Both the position numbers and the translations under genes were made by a program. Shown here piece by piece: positions 33,842 through 42,730 of a stretch of DNA of 64,000 nt (the stretch's first letter is position 1; every line of letters starts with the position of its first letter). Under the pieces are notes generated by a model. It did not search any database. It was not told the origin of the DNA and saw only the letters and a list, made by a program, of their open reading frames with translations. The stretch is from contig CBDUQS010000001.1 of NCBI GenBank assembly GCA_965369815.1, forward strand, positions 1 through 64,000. Reading direction: 5' to 3'. The stretch is from DAOWGG01 sp965369815. GTDB taxonomy: Bacteria > Patescibacteriota > Gracilibacteria > UM-FILTER-43-11.

Positions 33842-36800
33842 ATGGCTAAAAAAGCAGCATACAAAAAAATTCTTTTACTCGGCTCTGGCGCTCTGAAGAT
33901 TGGTGAAGCCGGGGAGTTCGATTATTCTGGTTCTCAGGCCATTAAGGCATTTAAAGAAGAGGGGATTAAGGTGGTGCTGATCAATCCGAATATTGCGACG
34001 AATCAAACCAGCAAGGGGCTGGCCGACAAGATCTATTTCTTACCTGTTACACCGTATTTTGTAGAGCAAGTGATTAAAAAAGAAAAGCCCGACGCGATCG
34101 CACTCAGCTTCGGAGGTCAGACGGCGCTTAACTGTGGAGTGGAATTGTTTGAAAAAGGGATTCTTAGAAAATATAAACTTCATGTACTCGGAACACCCGT
34201 TAAATCCATTCAGCTCACAGAAGATCGTGAATTATTTAAGCGTGCATTGAATGAGATTGGAATTGTCTCACCGCGTAGTGTTTCTTGTACAACCGCTGAT
34301 CAAGTTAAAAAAGCATCAAAAAAAATTGGTTTTCCTATCATGATTCGTGCTGCTTTTGCACTAGGTGGGCTGGGTTCCGGCGTGGCGAAAAATGAAAAAG
34401 ATTTGGATGTGTTGGTTAAAAAAGCCTTCGCCACTTCGCCACAAGTACTTATCGAGGAATATTTAAAGGGTTGGAAGGAAATTGAATACGAAGTGGTGCG
34501 AGATTGCAAAGATAACTGTATTACCGTTTGTAATATGGAGAACTTCGATCCGCTCGGCATTCACACGGGGGAATCCATCGTCATTGCACCAAGTCAAACA
34601 CTCAGCAATCACGAATACCAAAAGCTCCGCAATATCGCCATAAAAGTTATCCGGCATCTCGGAATAGTGGGGGAGTGTAATATTCAATACGCCCTCGATC
34701 CTAAATCCGATGAATATCGTGTGATCGAAGTGAACGCTCGCTTATCTCGTTCGTCCGCGCTCGCTTCAAAGGCAACAGGTTATCCGCTAGCGTACGTGGC
34801 GGCCAAGTTGGGGCTGGGATACGCACTCACTGATCTTCGAAACGCCGTCACTCAAAAAACATCGGCTTGTTTTGAACCAGCACTCGATTATGTCGCCCTT
34901 AAAATTCCTCGATGGGATCTCAATAAATTCCGAAAAGTCAGTGAAGAAATCACGACGGAAATGAAATCAGTCGGAGAAGTAATGGCGCTCGGTCGTAACT
35001 TTGAAGAAGTAATTCAGAAAGGGCTTCGCATGATCCAAATTGGCGCGTACGGATTGGAGCCAGATATGTTTGAATTTAAAAATCTTCAGGAGGCGGTTGA
35101 GATTCCAACACCCAAGCGCATATTCGCAATCGCTCAAGCGGTTGATAAGGGATACAGCATTGAAAAGCTTCATAAGCTCACAGACATTGATCCATGGTTT
35201 TTAAATAAGATCAAAAACATCCGATCCATCGCTAAAAAAGTGAAAGCGAAAAAAGCGGTTACAAATATTTCCGAAGATTTGATGCGCGAAACCAAGAAAG
35301 CTGGCTTCTCCGATAAACAAATTGCTCGCTTATTTAAGGGGGACGAAATGAAGGTGCGTGATTATCGAAAAAAGCTCGGCGTCCTGCCGGTTGTTAAGCA
35401 AATCGATACGTTGGCTGCTGAATTCCCCGCTAAAACCAATTACCTGTATCTCACCTATCATGGCGATAAAAATGATATCTCCTTCGAAAAATCGAAAATC
35501 GAAACTCGAAAATCGAAAAATTCTAAGTTCGAAGTTCGAAGTTCGAAGTTAAAAAAAGCCATTGTTATTGGCTCAGGCCCCTATTGTATCGGTTCATCCG
35601 TGGAGTTTGATTGGTGCTGTGTAAACGCCGTTAAAACGCTTCACAAGGAAGGTTATGAATCAATCATGATCAACTACAATCCAGAAACAGTGAGCACCGA
35701 CTTTGATGAATGCGATAAATTGTATTTCGATGAGTTGAGCTTGGAGCGCGTACTGGATATTTACGACAACGAAAAACCCAATGGAACCGTGGTCTCAATG
35801 GGAGGGCAGATTCCGAATAATTTAGCACTAAAACTCGATGCGGAAGGAGTGAAGATTATGGGGACATCGGTTAAAAATATCGATCGGGCGGAAAGCCGTG
35901 ACAAGTTCTCCGCACTGCTCGACGACCTCAAGGTTGATCAACCAGAATGGAAGGCATTTAGTAAAATCGAGGACGCTTACAAATTCGCCGATAAAGTCGG
36001 CTATCCCGTATTGGTTCGCCCCAGTTACGTTTTATCAGGCGCAGCGATGCGTGTGGCTCATAATCACGAGGATCTGGAAGACTTTCTTGGTAAAGCAGTT
36101 CGTGTGAATATCGAAGCTCCTGTGGTGATTTCTAAATTCATAGTGGGCGCACGGGAAATCGAAATGGACGCCGTCGCTTCGAAGGGAAAGGTTCTCATCT
36201 ACGCGATTGGTGAGCACGTGGAAGACGCGGGAGTTCACAGCGGAGATGCCACCATTGTATTACCCCCTCAACGAACGTATTTAGAAACCCTACGTCGGGT
36301 AAAAAAGATAGGAAAGCAAATCGCAAAATCGCTCAATATCACAGGACCATTCAACATCCAATTTTTAGCGAAAGACAACAATATTAAAGTGATTGAATGT
36401 AACTTGCGCGCCAGTCGGTCTTTCCCATTTGTTTCAAAAGTTACCAAGTATAATTTCATCGATATCGCCACGAAGGCAATGGTAGGGAAGGTGGATAAAA
36501 ACGCTCGTTATCAAACCGTCGATCTCGATTATGTAGGTGTTAAATTCCCTCAATTCAGCTTCCCACGCCTCAAGGGTGCCGATCCGGTTCTTGGAGTAGA
36601 GATGGCCAGTACGGGTGAAGTAGCTTGTTTCGGAAACGACTTCGAATCCGCTTTCTTAAAATCTTATTTGGCAGTGGGTTATAAGATTCCTAAAAAGAAC
36701 ATTTTACTGTCAGTTGGAAAATTAGAGGACAAGATCAGTATGCTTTCTGCTGTGAAAAAATTAGAAGCGATGAAATACAACCTATTCGCCACTGAAGGAA

Positions 36801-37099
36801 CAGCCAAATATTTAAAAGAAAATGGAATCAAGGTGACTCATTTACACAAAGTTTCCGCCAAAAAGAGTCCGAATATTTCCGAATACGTAAAGGCAGGGAA
36901 GATCGATTTATCTATCGTTATCCCAACCAAATACGCTCACGACGAACTCACCGATGGTTACACCATCCGCCGAATGGCCGTGGATCAGAGTATTCCGCTC
37001 GTTGCCAACATTCAGTTCGCCAAAGCCCTGATTAATTCTATCGAGAAGTATAAGATAGAGGACTTGGAGTCAAAGTCTTGGGATGAATATAAAAACTAA
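33842..37099 (+). CDS. carB: carbamoyl-phosphate synthase large subunit
   Basis: 1085 residues from ATG 33842 (MAKKAAYKKILLLGSG). The upstream GTG at 33797 adds an unrelated 15 residues. Two homologous ATP-grasp halves are visible: GSGALKIGEAGEFDYSGSQA at the start of the first, and GSGPYCIGSSVEFDWCCVNA near residue 577 at the start of the second. The MGS-like allosteric domain follows from about 945 (KISMLSAVKKLEAMKYNLFATEGTAKYL). The protein makes carbamoyl phosphate from bicarbonate, ammonia or glutamine, and ATP for pyrimidines and arginine. Its sequence is of the Bacteroidetes/eukaryote CPS1-CAD type (IGSSVEFDWC rather than IGQGIEFDYC), suggesting an ancient transfer. A repeat-derived segment (residues about 548-572) sits at the junction between halves. 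No carA is nearby. Confidence 0.96.
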   Translation: MAKKAAYKKILLLGSGALKIGEAGEFDYSGSQAIKAFKEEGIKVVLINPNIATNQTSKGLADKIYFLPVTPYFVEQVIKKEKPDAIALSFGGQTALNCGVELFEKGILRKYKLHVLGTPVKSIQLTEDRELFKRALNEIGIVSPRSVSCTTADQVKKASKKIGFPIMIRAAFALGGLGSGVAKNEKDLDVLVKKAFATSPQVLIEEYLKGWKEIEYEVVRDCKDNCITVCNMENFDPLGIHTGESIVIAPSQTLSNHEYQKLRNIAIKVIRHLGIVGECNIQYALDPKSDEYRVIEVNARLSRSSALASKATGYPLAYVAAKLGLGYALTDLRNAVTQKTSACFEPALDYVALKIPRWDLNKFRKVSEEITTEMKSVGEVMALGRNFEEVIQKGLRMIQIGAYGLEPDMFEFKNLQEAVEIPTPKRIFAIAQAVDKGYSIEKLHKLTDIDPWFLNKIKNIRSIAKKVKAKKAVTNISEDLMRETKKAGFSDKQIARLFKGDEMKVRDYRKKLGVLPVVKQIDTLAAEFPAKTNYLYLTYHGDKNDISFEKSKIETRKSKNSKFEVRSSKLKKAIVIGSGPYCIGSSVEFDWCCVNAVKTLHKEGYESIMINYNPETVSTDFDECDKLYFDELSLERVLDIYDNEKPNGTVVSMGGQIPNNLALKLDAEGVKIMGTSVKNIDRAESRDKFSALLDDLKVDQPEWKAFSKIEDAYKFADKVGYPVLVRPSYVLSGAAMRVAHNHEDLEDFLGKAVRVNIEAPVVISKFIVGAREIEMDAVASKGKVLIYAIGEHVEDAGVHSGDATIVLPPQRTYLETLRRVKKIGKQIAKSLNITGPFNIQFLAKDNNIKVIECNLRASRSFPFVSKVTKYNFIDIATKAMVGKVDKNARYQTVDLDYVGVKFPQFSFPRLKGADPVLGVEMASTGEVACFGNDFESAFLKSYLAVGYKIPKKNILLSVGKLEDKISMLSAVKKLEAMKYNLFATEGTAKYLKENGIKVTHLHKVSAKKSPNISEYVKAGKIDLSIVIPTKYAHDELTDGYTIRRMAVDQSIPLVANIQFAKALINSIEKYKIEDLESKSWDEYKN
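35481..35550 (+). repeat. in-frame TTCGAA-type repeat inside carB
   Basis: About 70 bases made of CGAAAATCGAAA and AAGTTCGAAGTTCG units, like the intergenic repeats of this window. They encode residues about 548-572 (..SKIETRKSKNSKFEVRSS..) at the linker between the two halves of CarB, where homologues have a short loop. Confidence 0.75.
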
Positions 37100-37104
37100 T
37101 TAAG

Positions 37105-37158
37105 AGTTAAAAGTGAAGAGTTAAAAAGCTCTTAATTATTAATTCTTAACTTTTAACT
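37105..37158. repeat. imperfect inverted repeat downstream of carB
   Basis: AGTTAAAAGTGAAGAGTTAA (37105-37124) pairs with TTAATTCTTAACTTTTAACT (37139-37158) at 17 of 20 positions. It could act as a weak terminator or processing hairpin of carB. There is no T-run. Confidence 0.55.
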
Positions 37159-37215
37159 TTACGAAAGTAGCTCCTTAACCACCTTATTTACCAATCCACC
37201 ATTAGTTTGGCCTTT
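37159..37215 (-). pseudogene. yqeY: 3'-end fragment of a yqeY gene
   Basis: On the minus strand, 18 codons plus a TAA stop read KGQTNGGLVNKVVKELLS. The intact YqeY at 58945-59391 ends KGQADGGLVNKVVKELLS. Only two residues differ, while the DNA is about 78 percent identical over 60 bases. A stop codon interrupts the frame a few codons upstream, and nothing YqeY-like continues into 37216-37298, so it is a severed gene end. Both copies have the same orientation and bracket the pilus/S-layer block. Confidence 0.85.
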
Positions 37216-37227
37216 TTTGTGTTAACC

Positions 37228-37259
37228 TTGACAAATTTTAAAAAATAGCTCAGTATAGC
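37228..37259 (+). promoter_or_regulatory. probable promoter of the LysM-M23 gene
   Basis: TTGACA (37228-37233) followed by CAGTATAGC (37251-37259). The best -10 hexamers give a spacer of 17 to 20 bases. It is 40 bases before ATG 37299. Confidence 0.5.
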
Positions 37260-37298
37260 AACCTTGTCTTCCCGGACATATCTAATATTCCTTATTTA

Positions 37299-38240
37299 AT
37301 GAAGAAATTGTCTCTTAATCTTCTGCAAGGTGTCCGAAAAGCCGATACATCGGAAAGCAAGTTGTTTAAAAAAATCATTAGCTTGGTATTAGGCTTTTTA
37401 CTGGCCAGTCCCTTTTTGGCGAATTATCAGATTATAAAGAGCGACTCTTTTCATGAGGAAATTTTACCTCAAGAAGACATTAATCTGATTCATGAGAGAA
37501 GTGAAACAATAATATATGCCGTTCAACCAGGGGATACACTTTCATCGGTTGCCAAAAGTTTTAATCTAAAAAAAGAAAGCCTGATGGTTGAGAATGATTT
37601 ATGGAATCCCAACCGATTACGAGCAGGGATGGAAATTAAAATTCTTCCAGTAGATGGCCTATCTCATATAGTTAAAAAGGGTGAGAATCTAGAGAAAATT
37701 GCCAAGAGATATGAAATAGATAAAGAGAAAATAATTGAGCAAAATAATCTGGAGGGTGAGAGTTTGGCTGTGGGGGTATCTTTGATTATTCCAGAGGCTA
37801 GATGGGAGATTCCAGTTTATACCACTATATCCGCACCCGTTGCGCCGATTGGAAAGTACACAGGTAGTGCAACAGGTCGCTTACTTCGGCCTGCTAAGGG
37901 TGAGATTACACAGGGCTATCGTCGCGGACATGCAGCTATAGATATTGCTACTCGTGCCAAAGGCCCTATTTATTCTGCTGCAAGTGGTAAGGTGATCAAG
38001 GCTCAGAGCGGATGGAACGGAGGGTATGGAAATATGATCATTATTGATCATGGGAATGGTATGCAAACCCTTTATGGTCATAATGAAAAACTTTATGTCA
38101 CAGTAGGTCAACAGGTGGAGCAGGGGCAAACGATTGCGTGGATGGGAAACAGTGGCCGTGTGTATGGTCCAACTGGTATTCACCTACACTTTGAGGTGCG
38201 CATTAGGGGGATAAAATATAACCCAATAAATTTCTTTTAA
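37299..38240 (+). CDS. LysM-M23 peptidoglycan endopeptidase
   Basis: 313 residues. One hydrophobic signal-anchor (about 26-45, FKKIISLVLGFLLASPFLANYQ) exports the protein. Two LysM domains follow (about 73-117 starting YAVQPGDTLSSVAKSF, and about 123-166 starting HIVKKGENLEKIAKRY). The C-terminal M23 domain has the zinc ligands His211 and Asp215 (GHAAIDIA) and His295/His297 (IHLHFEV), with YGNMIIIDHGNGMQTLYGH between. All catalytic residues are present, so it should cut cross-bridges in the cell wall. First gene of the surface block, so a role in opening the wall for the pilus is plausible. Confidence 0.93.
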   Translation: MKKLSLNLLQGVRKADTSESKLFKKIISLVLGFLLASPFLANYQIIKSDSFHEEILPQEDINLIHERSETIIYAVQPGDTLSSVAKSFNLKKESLMVENDLWNPNRLRAGMEIKILPVDGLSHIVKKGENLEKIAKRYEIDKEKIIEQNNLEGESLAVGVSLIIPEARWEIPVYTTISAPVAPIGKYTGSATGRLLRPAKGEITQGYRRGHAAIDIATRAKGPIYSAASGKVIKAQSGWNGGYGNMIIIDHGNGMQTLYGHNEKLYVTVGQQVEQGQTIAWMGNSGRVYGPTGIHLHFEVRIRGIKYNPINFF

Positions 38241-38256
38241 TTTCTTTTATTTCTAG

Positions 38257-40863
38257 ATGAACAAGTTCATTTTTAAAATGAAAAATCAGGGTGAATGGAA
38301 GATTATTTTAATGATTGTCTTTTTTTCATTACTTCTTTTTGGAAATCCAGTTCATGCAGAAACAGTTTATCAGGACGTGGATGTTAAAATGGGGATTGAA
38401 ATTGGTGATGATCTTCTGGATTTTGAAGATGCCAATAAGATAATTGAAAAAGGAAGATTCGTTAAATATCAGATAAGGATTAAAAATTCCGGCAGTCATT
38501 CTCATGGTGATTTGTTGCTTTTGGTTAGCAAACCGGACTATATGGAATATATAAAAGGCTCGACTGTATTGCAAAGCGAAGATTTCTCTTATTCCTCAAA
38601 CATTCCTGATATTGGTGATGATAGCCCTCTGGAAGTGGGCTATGAAATTCAGACTCTGACAGCAGGAAAAGAGATTATTATTGAATTGCAATTTCAGGCT
38701 ATTGTACCCGAGGAAGTCAAAGATGAATCACTTTATACCTTTGTATTTGCGAGTCTTTTTGGGCAGTATTCCGCCATACCTGTATTGAGTCAGGCAATTG
38801 AAGCAATTATTTCAGGTGAGGCAAAGCCAACGGTACAGGTTGATGTTGAAGTTTTGCCATCTCCGGAGAGCCAAATTAGTCCTGGTATGCAAATTACCTA
38901 TAACTATAATCTTCATAATGTTGGTGGAGCTGCAACATCTGATATGACAATCACGAGCTATTTGCCAAACAATACAACCTGTATATCAGGATGCGGAGCT
39001 TTCACGCTTGACCCCCTTGATCCAAATGAAGAGGGTCTGTTTCATGAAATGGTTGTCTTGGTTGATTCAGATTTATCTGGCGTAACAGAAATTGTGAATA
39101 TTGGTTACGATTTAAGCGGTGAGAATTTTGAAATAATTGAATACAGGGAGCCAATCACTAGCGCAACCACTGGTGGAGGCGGTGATGATGGACAAATATT
39201 AAACGAGTTCACATTAATTGTTAATCAGGTTCCAAATGTCATATTAAATTCTGCAGATGGGGTAACTCAAAGGCTGGACGGTGCTGATTTAACAGAAACA
39301 CAATATTCATTATTGTATGGCGGAAGAAAACAGCAATATACATACCCTATACTTTCTACGACCGACAAAAGTAGAACACAAAGACCATGTGGGACTTATT
39401 CCCATTCAAATCAATTTGGAGCATATTTTTATGCATACAACAGTAATGGTTACGAAAATTCTGAATCTGTATCTGGCATAGGTTTGTTTAGTACTCCTAT
39501 TGAATTTAATGTAAATACGGTTTTACCAGAGACTTCTCCAAAGTTGGAATTCACTGTTAATACTCCAATGTATAGCTTTGGAAGTACATCAGAAGTTAAT
39601 AAGTATATGAAAGAAGGGGTTCAAATTGATATTCCAAGTATATTCACAGAAAGTAGGGCGGTACAGAATGGGGCAATGGGAATAGTTAGCTCCGAGGTTA
39701 TAGCAAGTGTTTCGGAGGATCTTTGGCAATATAATTATGCCGGAAGAGACGAATATTTATGTACAAAATGTTATAGCTGCGGAGAGGATTGCACCCGTTG
39801 TGTGGATTACGATAGGCCTGTGTATGTCTGGCAAAAATCAAGCTTGCCCAATGTCGAATTAAAAGATGATGATACGACCCATATCAGTGTCTATACATCA
39901 ACTGCATGGTTAAAAACACAAGGAGGGCACATCGGTACAAATGGCAATTTTACAAACGAAATTGGTGAATTTAATTCAGTTGATCTGATGTCATATCAAG
40001 ACATAAATAATGAAGAGGATAGTTATGCACGGTCCAATGAATATATAAGAAGCAATCACCTTACCCCGTCTTCTAGCTATACACCGCCAGGAGAATTCAA
40101 TGCCGAGTATATGGTTTTTGGAAATACAGGTGTGGGTGATATGAAAACAAGCTGTGGTCAGGCTGGTGAGTCTGATTGTGAAGCATGGTATGTGGAGGGG
40201 GTAGAATTTCCATTCTTACAAAAGGGGGAGGTTTACGATCGCGAAAACAATCCTCGAAATTATAACAACTCCGAATCTCCAAATGACTTAATCGATAGAG
40301 AGAAATTTGGTGAAGTGAGAACCAATGAGCTTTCCACTAATCTTGTTGGAACCGTTGAATTAGGTGATGATATTGTGTGGAATAACACAGGCACTATTAT
40401 AATTGGAGGAGATCAAGATGATGATGTGGTTATCTTTAGCGGGGGTCAGTCCCGTATTTATACAACAGGAGATGTTTACATAAAGGCTGATATTAAATAT
40501 CAAACATCTAGCTCAGCAAATTATAACGACATTACCTCCGTTCGTATTGATGCGAGAAATATATATGTAGATGGAGAAGTTGAAGATCTTGAGGTGATGA
40601 TACTCGCACGGGAAGGATTTTACAGTGGTGTTAGCAAAAAGCAGTTGCGCATACTTGGTGACGTAATTGCAAAAAATGCTTTCTGGCAGCGTGAGCCATT
40701 GCTTCAATACGATGTGGAAGAGATCAATCAGCCATCAGAATATATTATTGAAGACATGAGAAAATACATTGTACCAGCTCCAGGGGATACAGAATTGCCG
40801 GATGATTACACTATCTGGAGGCAGGTAAATCCTGCCACGGGCGAGGTTTTAGATTCATATTAA
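38257..40863 (+). CDS. large secreted protein of unknown function
   Basis: 868 residues with a signal peptide (WKIILMIVFFSLLLFGNPVHA, cleavage near residue 34). Residues about 40-290 form beta-rich DUF11/CARDB-like repeats (VKYQIRIKNSGSHSHGDLLLLVSKPDY and YNYNLHNVGGAATSDMTITSYLPN). The middle carries a Cys cluster near 500 (CTKCYSCGEDCTRC) in a tyrosine-rich region. The C-terminal about 150 residues contain beta-helix-like strands (IIIGGDQDDDVVIFSGG, RIYTTGDVYIKADI). It has no sorting signal or membrane helix at the end. It lies between the wall hydrolase and pilB, so an external pilus- or S-layer-related structural role is inferred from context only. Confidence 0.65.
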   Translation: MNKFIFKMKNQGEWKIILMIVFFSLLLFGNPVHAETVYQDVDVKMGIEIGDDLLDFEDANKIIEKGRFVKYQIRIKNSGSHSHGDLLLLVSKPDYMEYIKGSTVLQSEDFSYSSNIPDIGDDSPLEVGYEIQTLTAGKEIIIELQFQAIVPEEVKDESLYTFVFASLFGQYSAIPVLSQAIEAIISGEAKPTVQVDVEVLPSPESQISPGMQITYNYNLHNVGGAATSDMTITSYLPNNTTCISGCGAFTLDPLDPNEEGLFHEMVVLVDSDLSGVTEIVNIGYDLSGENFEIIEYREPITSATTGGGGDDGQILNEFTLIVNQVPNVILNSADGVTQRLDGADLTETQYSLLYGGRKQQYTYPILSTTDKSRTQRPCGTYSHSNQFGAYFYAYNSNGYENSESVSGIGLFSTPIEFNVNTVLPETSPKLEFTVNTPMYSFGSTSEVNKYMKEGVQIDIPSIFTESRAVQNGAMGIVSSEVIASVSEDLWQYNYAGRDEYLCTKCYSCGEDCTRCVDYDRPVYVWQKSSLPNVELKDDDTTHISVYTSTAWLKTQGGHIGTNGNFTNEIGEFNSVDLMSYQDINNEEDSYARSNEYIRSNHLTPSSSYTPPGEFNAEYMVFGNTGVGDMKTSCGQAGESDCEAWYVEGVEFPFLQKGEVYDRENNPRNYNNSESPNDLIDREKFGEVRTNELSTNLVGTVELGDDIVWNNTGTIIIGGDQDDDVVIFSGGQSRIYTTGDVYIKADIKYQTSSSANYNDITSVRIDARNIYVDGEVEDLEVMILAREGFYSGVSKKQLRILGDVIAKNAFWQREPLLQYDVEEINQPSEYIIEDMRKYIVPAPGDTELPDDYTIWRQVNPATGEVLDSY

Positions 40864-40902
40864 TTAACGGTAAATTATTTAGACAAAATAATCACAATAT
40901 TT

Positions 40903-42663
40903 ATGACAAATACATTCAATTATTCAAATAATACTAATAAAAAAGTTTTAGATTATTTGTTAGCCAATGATTTTTTCTCAAAGAAAGATGCTTCTGATCT
41001 TCAGAGTAGGGCAAAGAAAAAAGGGGAATTAGCTTTAAAAGTTTTTTTACATGAAAATCCTGAGCTAATAGAAAAAACGACAAAATTAATATCTCACTTA
41101 TCAAGTGTTCCCTATTTTGATCACACATCAGAGGTGTTGGTTAAGAAGCATGAAATTCTAAATCCAGAAAATGCAAAAAAATACGGTGCTTACTTAGTTA
41201 GTGATGGTGGATCAGAGAAGTTGCTTTGTATGGACCCGGAAAATAAAGAGTTCAAAGGTTTAAAAAAGACAAATTTTAAAAGAATCCAGATCGTAATAAT
41301 GTCTCAAGTTACCTTTGATTATATTGAGAAAAATTATGAGGAATTGGCAAAAAAAACAGAGGAGAATAGTAAATTAGAGGGAAAGAGTAAGATCGAGATC
41401 ATAGAGGCTGATGATGCAGATAGCGCTGATGCAAATAAATATGTATATAACATGCTGAAGGAGTGTGTAGAGAAAGAGGCATCAGATATTCATATTGATC
41501 TTGCATTGGGTGACAAGAGACAAAGAGGATTTAAGTTAAGATATCGTGTTGATGGCAAGTGTTTTGATGAAAGTTTTCATAATGACATTATGCTTTACAG
41601 GGGGATTGTGAATAAATTAAAACTCGATGCAGGATTAAAAATTGACGAGAGAAGATTGCCTCAGGATGGTCGTATATCTTTTGAGTTAAATGAAAAGGTA
41701 TACAACTTCCGACTCTCCTTTATGCCAAGTACAATCCGCAATGCCCAGGAGGAAAAAATTGTTTTGAGACAAATGGCAGATCTGAATAAATGCAATCTTT
41801 ACGATCTCGGTATTCATCCCTTTTGCTTAGAGTTGCTAAAAAAGGCAATAACTTATCCTCATGGTTTCATTTGTGTTACGGGTCCTACGGGGTCAGGTAA
41901 AACAACCACTCTTTATGCGTTATTGCAGGAGATAGACAGGGCAAGCGCGAATGTAATGACACTTGAAGATCCAATCGAAGCCGAAATCCCATTGGTAAAT
42001 CAGTCACAAATGTTTCACAGGATTGGCTACGACTTTGCCTCAGGATTGCGTGTAATTTTACGTCAGGATCCGGATATTATTATGGTAGGTGAAATGCGTG
42101 ATGAGGAAACCGCCCTAAAGGCTTTTGAGGCTGCAAATACAGGTCATTTGGTTTTTTCTACACTTCATACCAACACAGCCGCTTCATCAATTACCCGCTT
42201 GCTTCAAATGCAAGTTCCTCATTATTTCATCAGCTCTTCATTAAAGTTTATAGTCGCCCAAAGGCTCGTGCGTAGGATATGTACCGAATGTTGCAAAAAA
42301 CATCCCGATGAAAAAAATGTATTAGCAGCAATCGGATCATCATTTAAAGACGCATCAAAAGAAGTTAAAGACATATACAATGAAGCAAGAAAGAATAATA
42401 AACTATTTGCACCGTATCCAAATGGGGGTAAGTGTGGACGCTGTGATGGCGCTGGATACAAGGGTAGAGTTGGAATAATGGAGATCATGCAAGTGGATGA
42501 TGAAATCAGACACGTAGTAAATTTTGATAGCGGAAATGAAGACAAGATACAGGAAATAGCAGAAAAGAATGGAATGCTGACCATTCAGCAATATGGTTAT
42601 TTACAAGTACTTGAAGGGAAGACTACTTTTGAGGAAGTTAATAATGCCGTCCTTTCGGTTTAG
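40903..42663 (+). CDS. pilB: type IV pilus assembly ATPase PilB/GspE
   Basis: 586 residues. The N-terminal MshEN-like region (about 1-150) precedes the secretion ATPase core: Walker A GPTGSGKTTTLYALLQEID (from about 327, Lys333), LEDPIEAEIPLVNQSQ with the Asp box, and Walker B DPDIIMVGEMRDEETA (about 389). The His box is GHLVFSTLHTNTAASSITRL. A zinc-binding C-terminus has CTECC (about 460) and CGRCDGAGYKGRVGIMEIM (about 511). PilB drives pilus extension from the cytoplasm. No retraction ATPase (PilT) is in the window. Confidence 0.95.
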   Translation: MTNTFNYSNNTNKKVLDYLLANDFFSKKDASDLQSRAKKKGELALKVFLHENPELIEKTTKLISHLSSVPYFDHTSEVLVKKHEILNPENAKKYGAYLVSDGGSEKLLCMDPENKEFKGLKKTNFKRIQIVIMSQVTFDYIEKNYEELAKKTEENSKLEGKSKIEIIEADDADSADANKYVYNMLKECVEKEASDIHIDLALGDKRQRGFKLRYRVDGKCFDESFHNDIMLYRGIVNKLKLDAGLKIDERRLPQDGRISFELNEKVYNFRLSFMPSTIRNAQEEKIVLRQMADLNKCNLYDLGIHPFCLELLKKAITYPHGFICVTGPTGSGKTTTLYALLQEIDRASANVMTLEDPIEAEIPLVNQSQMFHRIGYDFASGLRVILRQDPDIIMVGEMRDEETALKAFEAANTGHLVFSTLHTNTAASSITRLLQMQVPHYFISSSLKFIVAQRLVRRICTECCKKHPDEKNVLAAIGSSFKDASKEVKDIYNEARKNNKLFAPYPNGGKCGRCDGAGYKGRVGIMEIMQVDDEIRHVVNFDSGNEDKIQEIAEKNGMLTIQQYGYLQVLEGKTTFEEVNNAVLSV

Positions 42664-42730
42664 CCTGAAATTTGTTAAAATAATAAACACTCAAATACAA
42701 ACAAAATTTGTAATCTGTTAAATCTTATAT

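Noticed and set aside
37105..37215. strong intrinsic terminator of carB
   Set aside because: The hairpin arms are imperfect, AT-rich and lack a T-run. I list it only as an inverted repeat.
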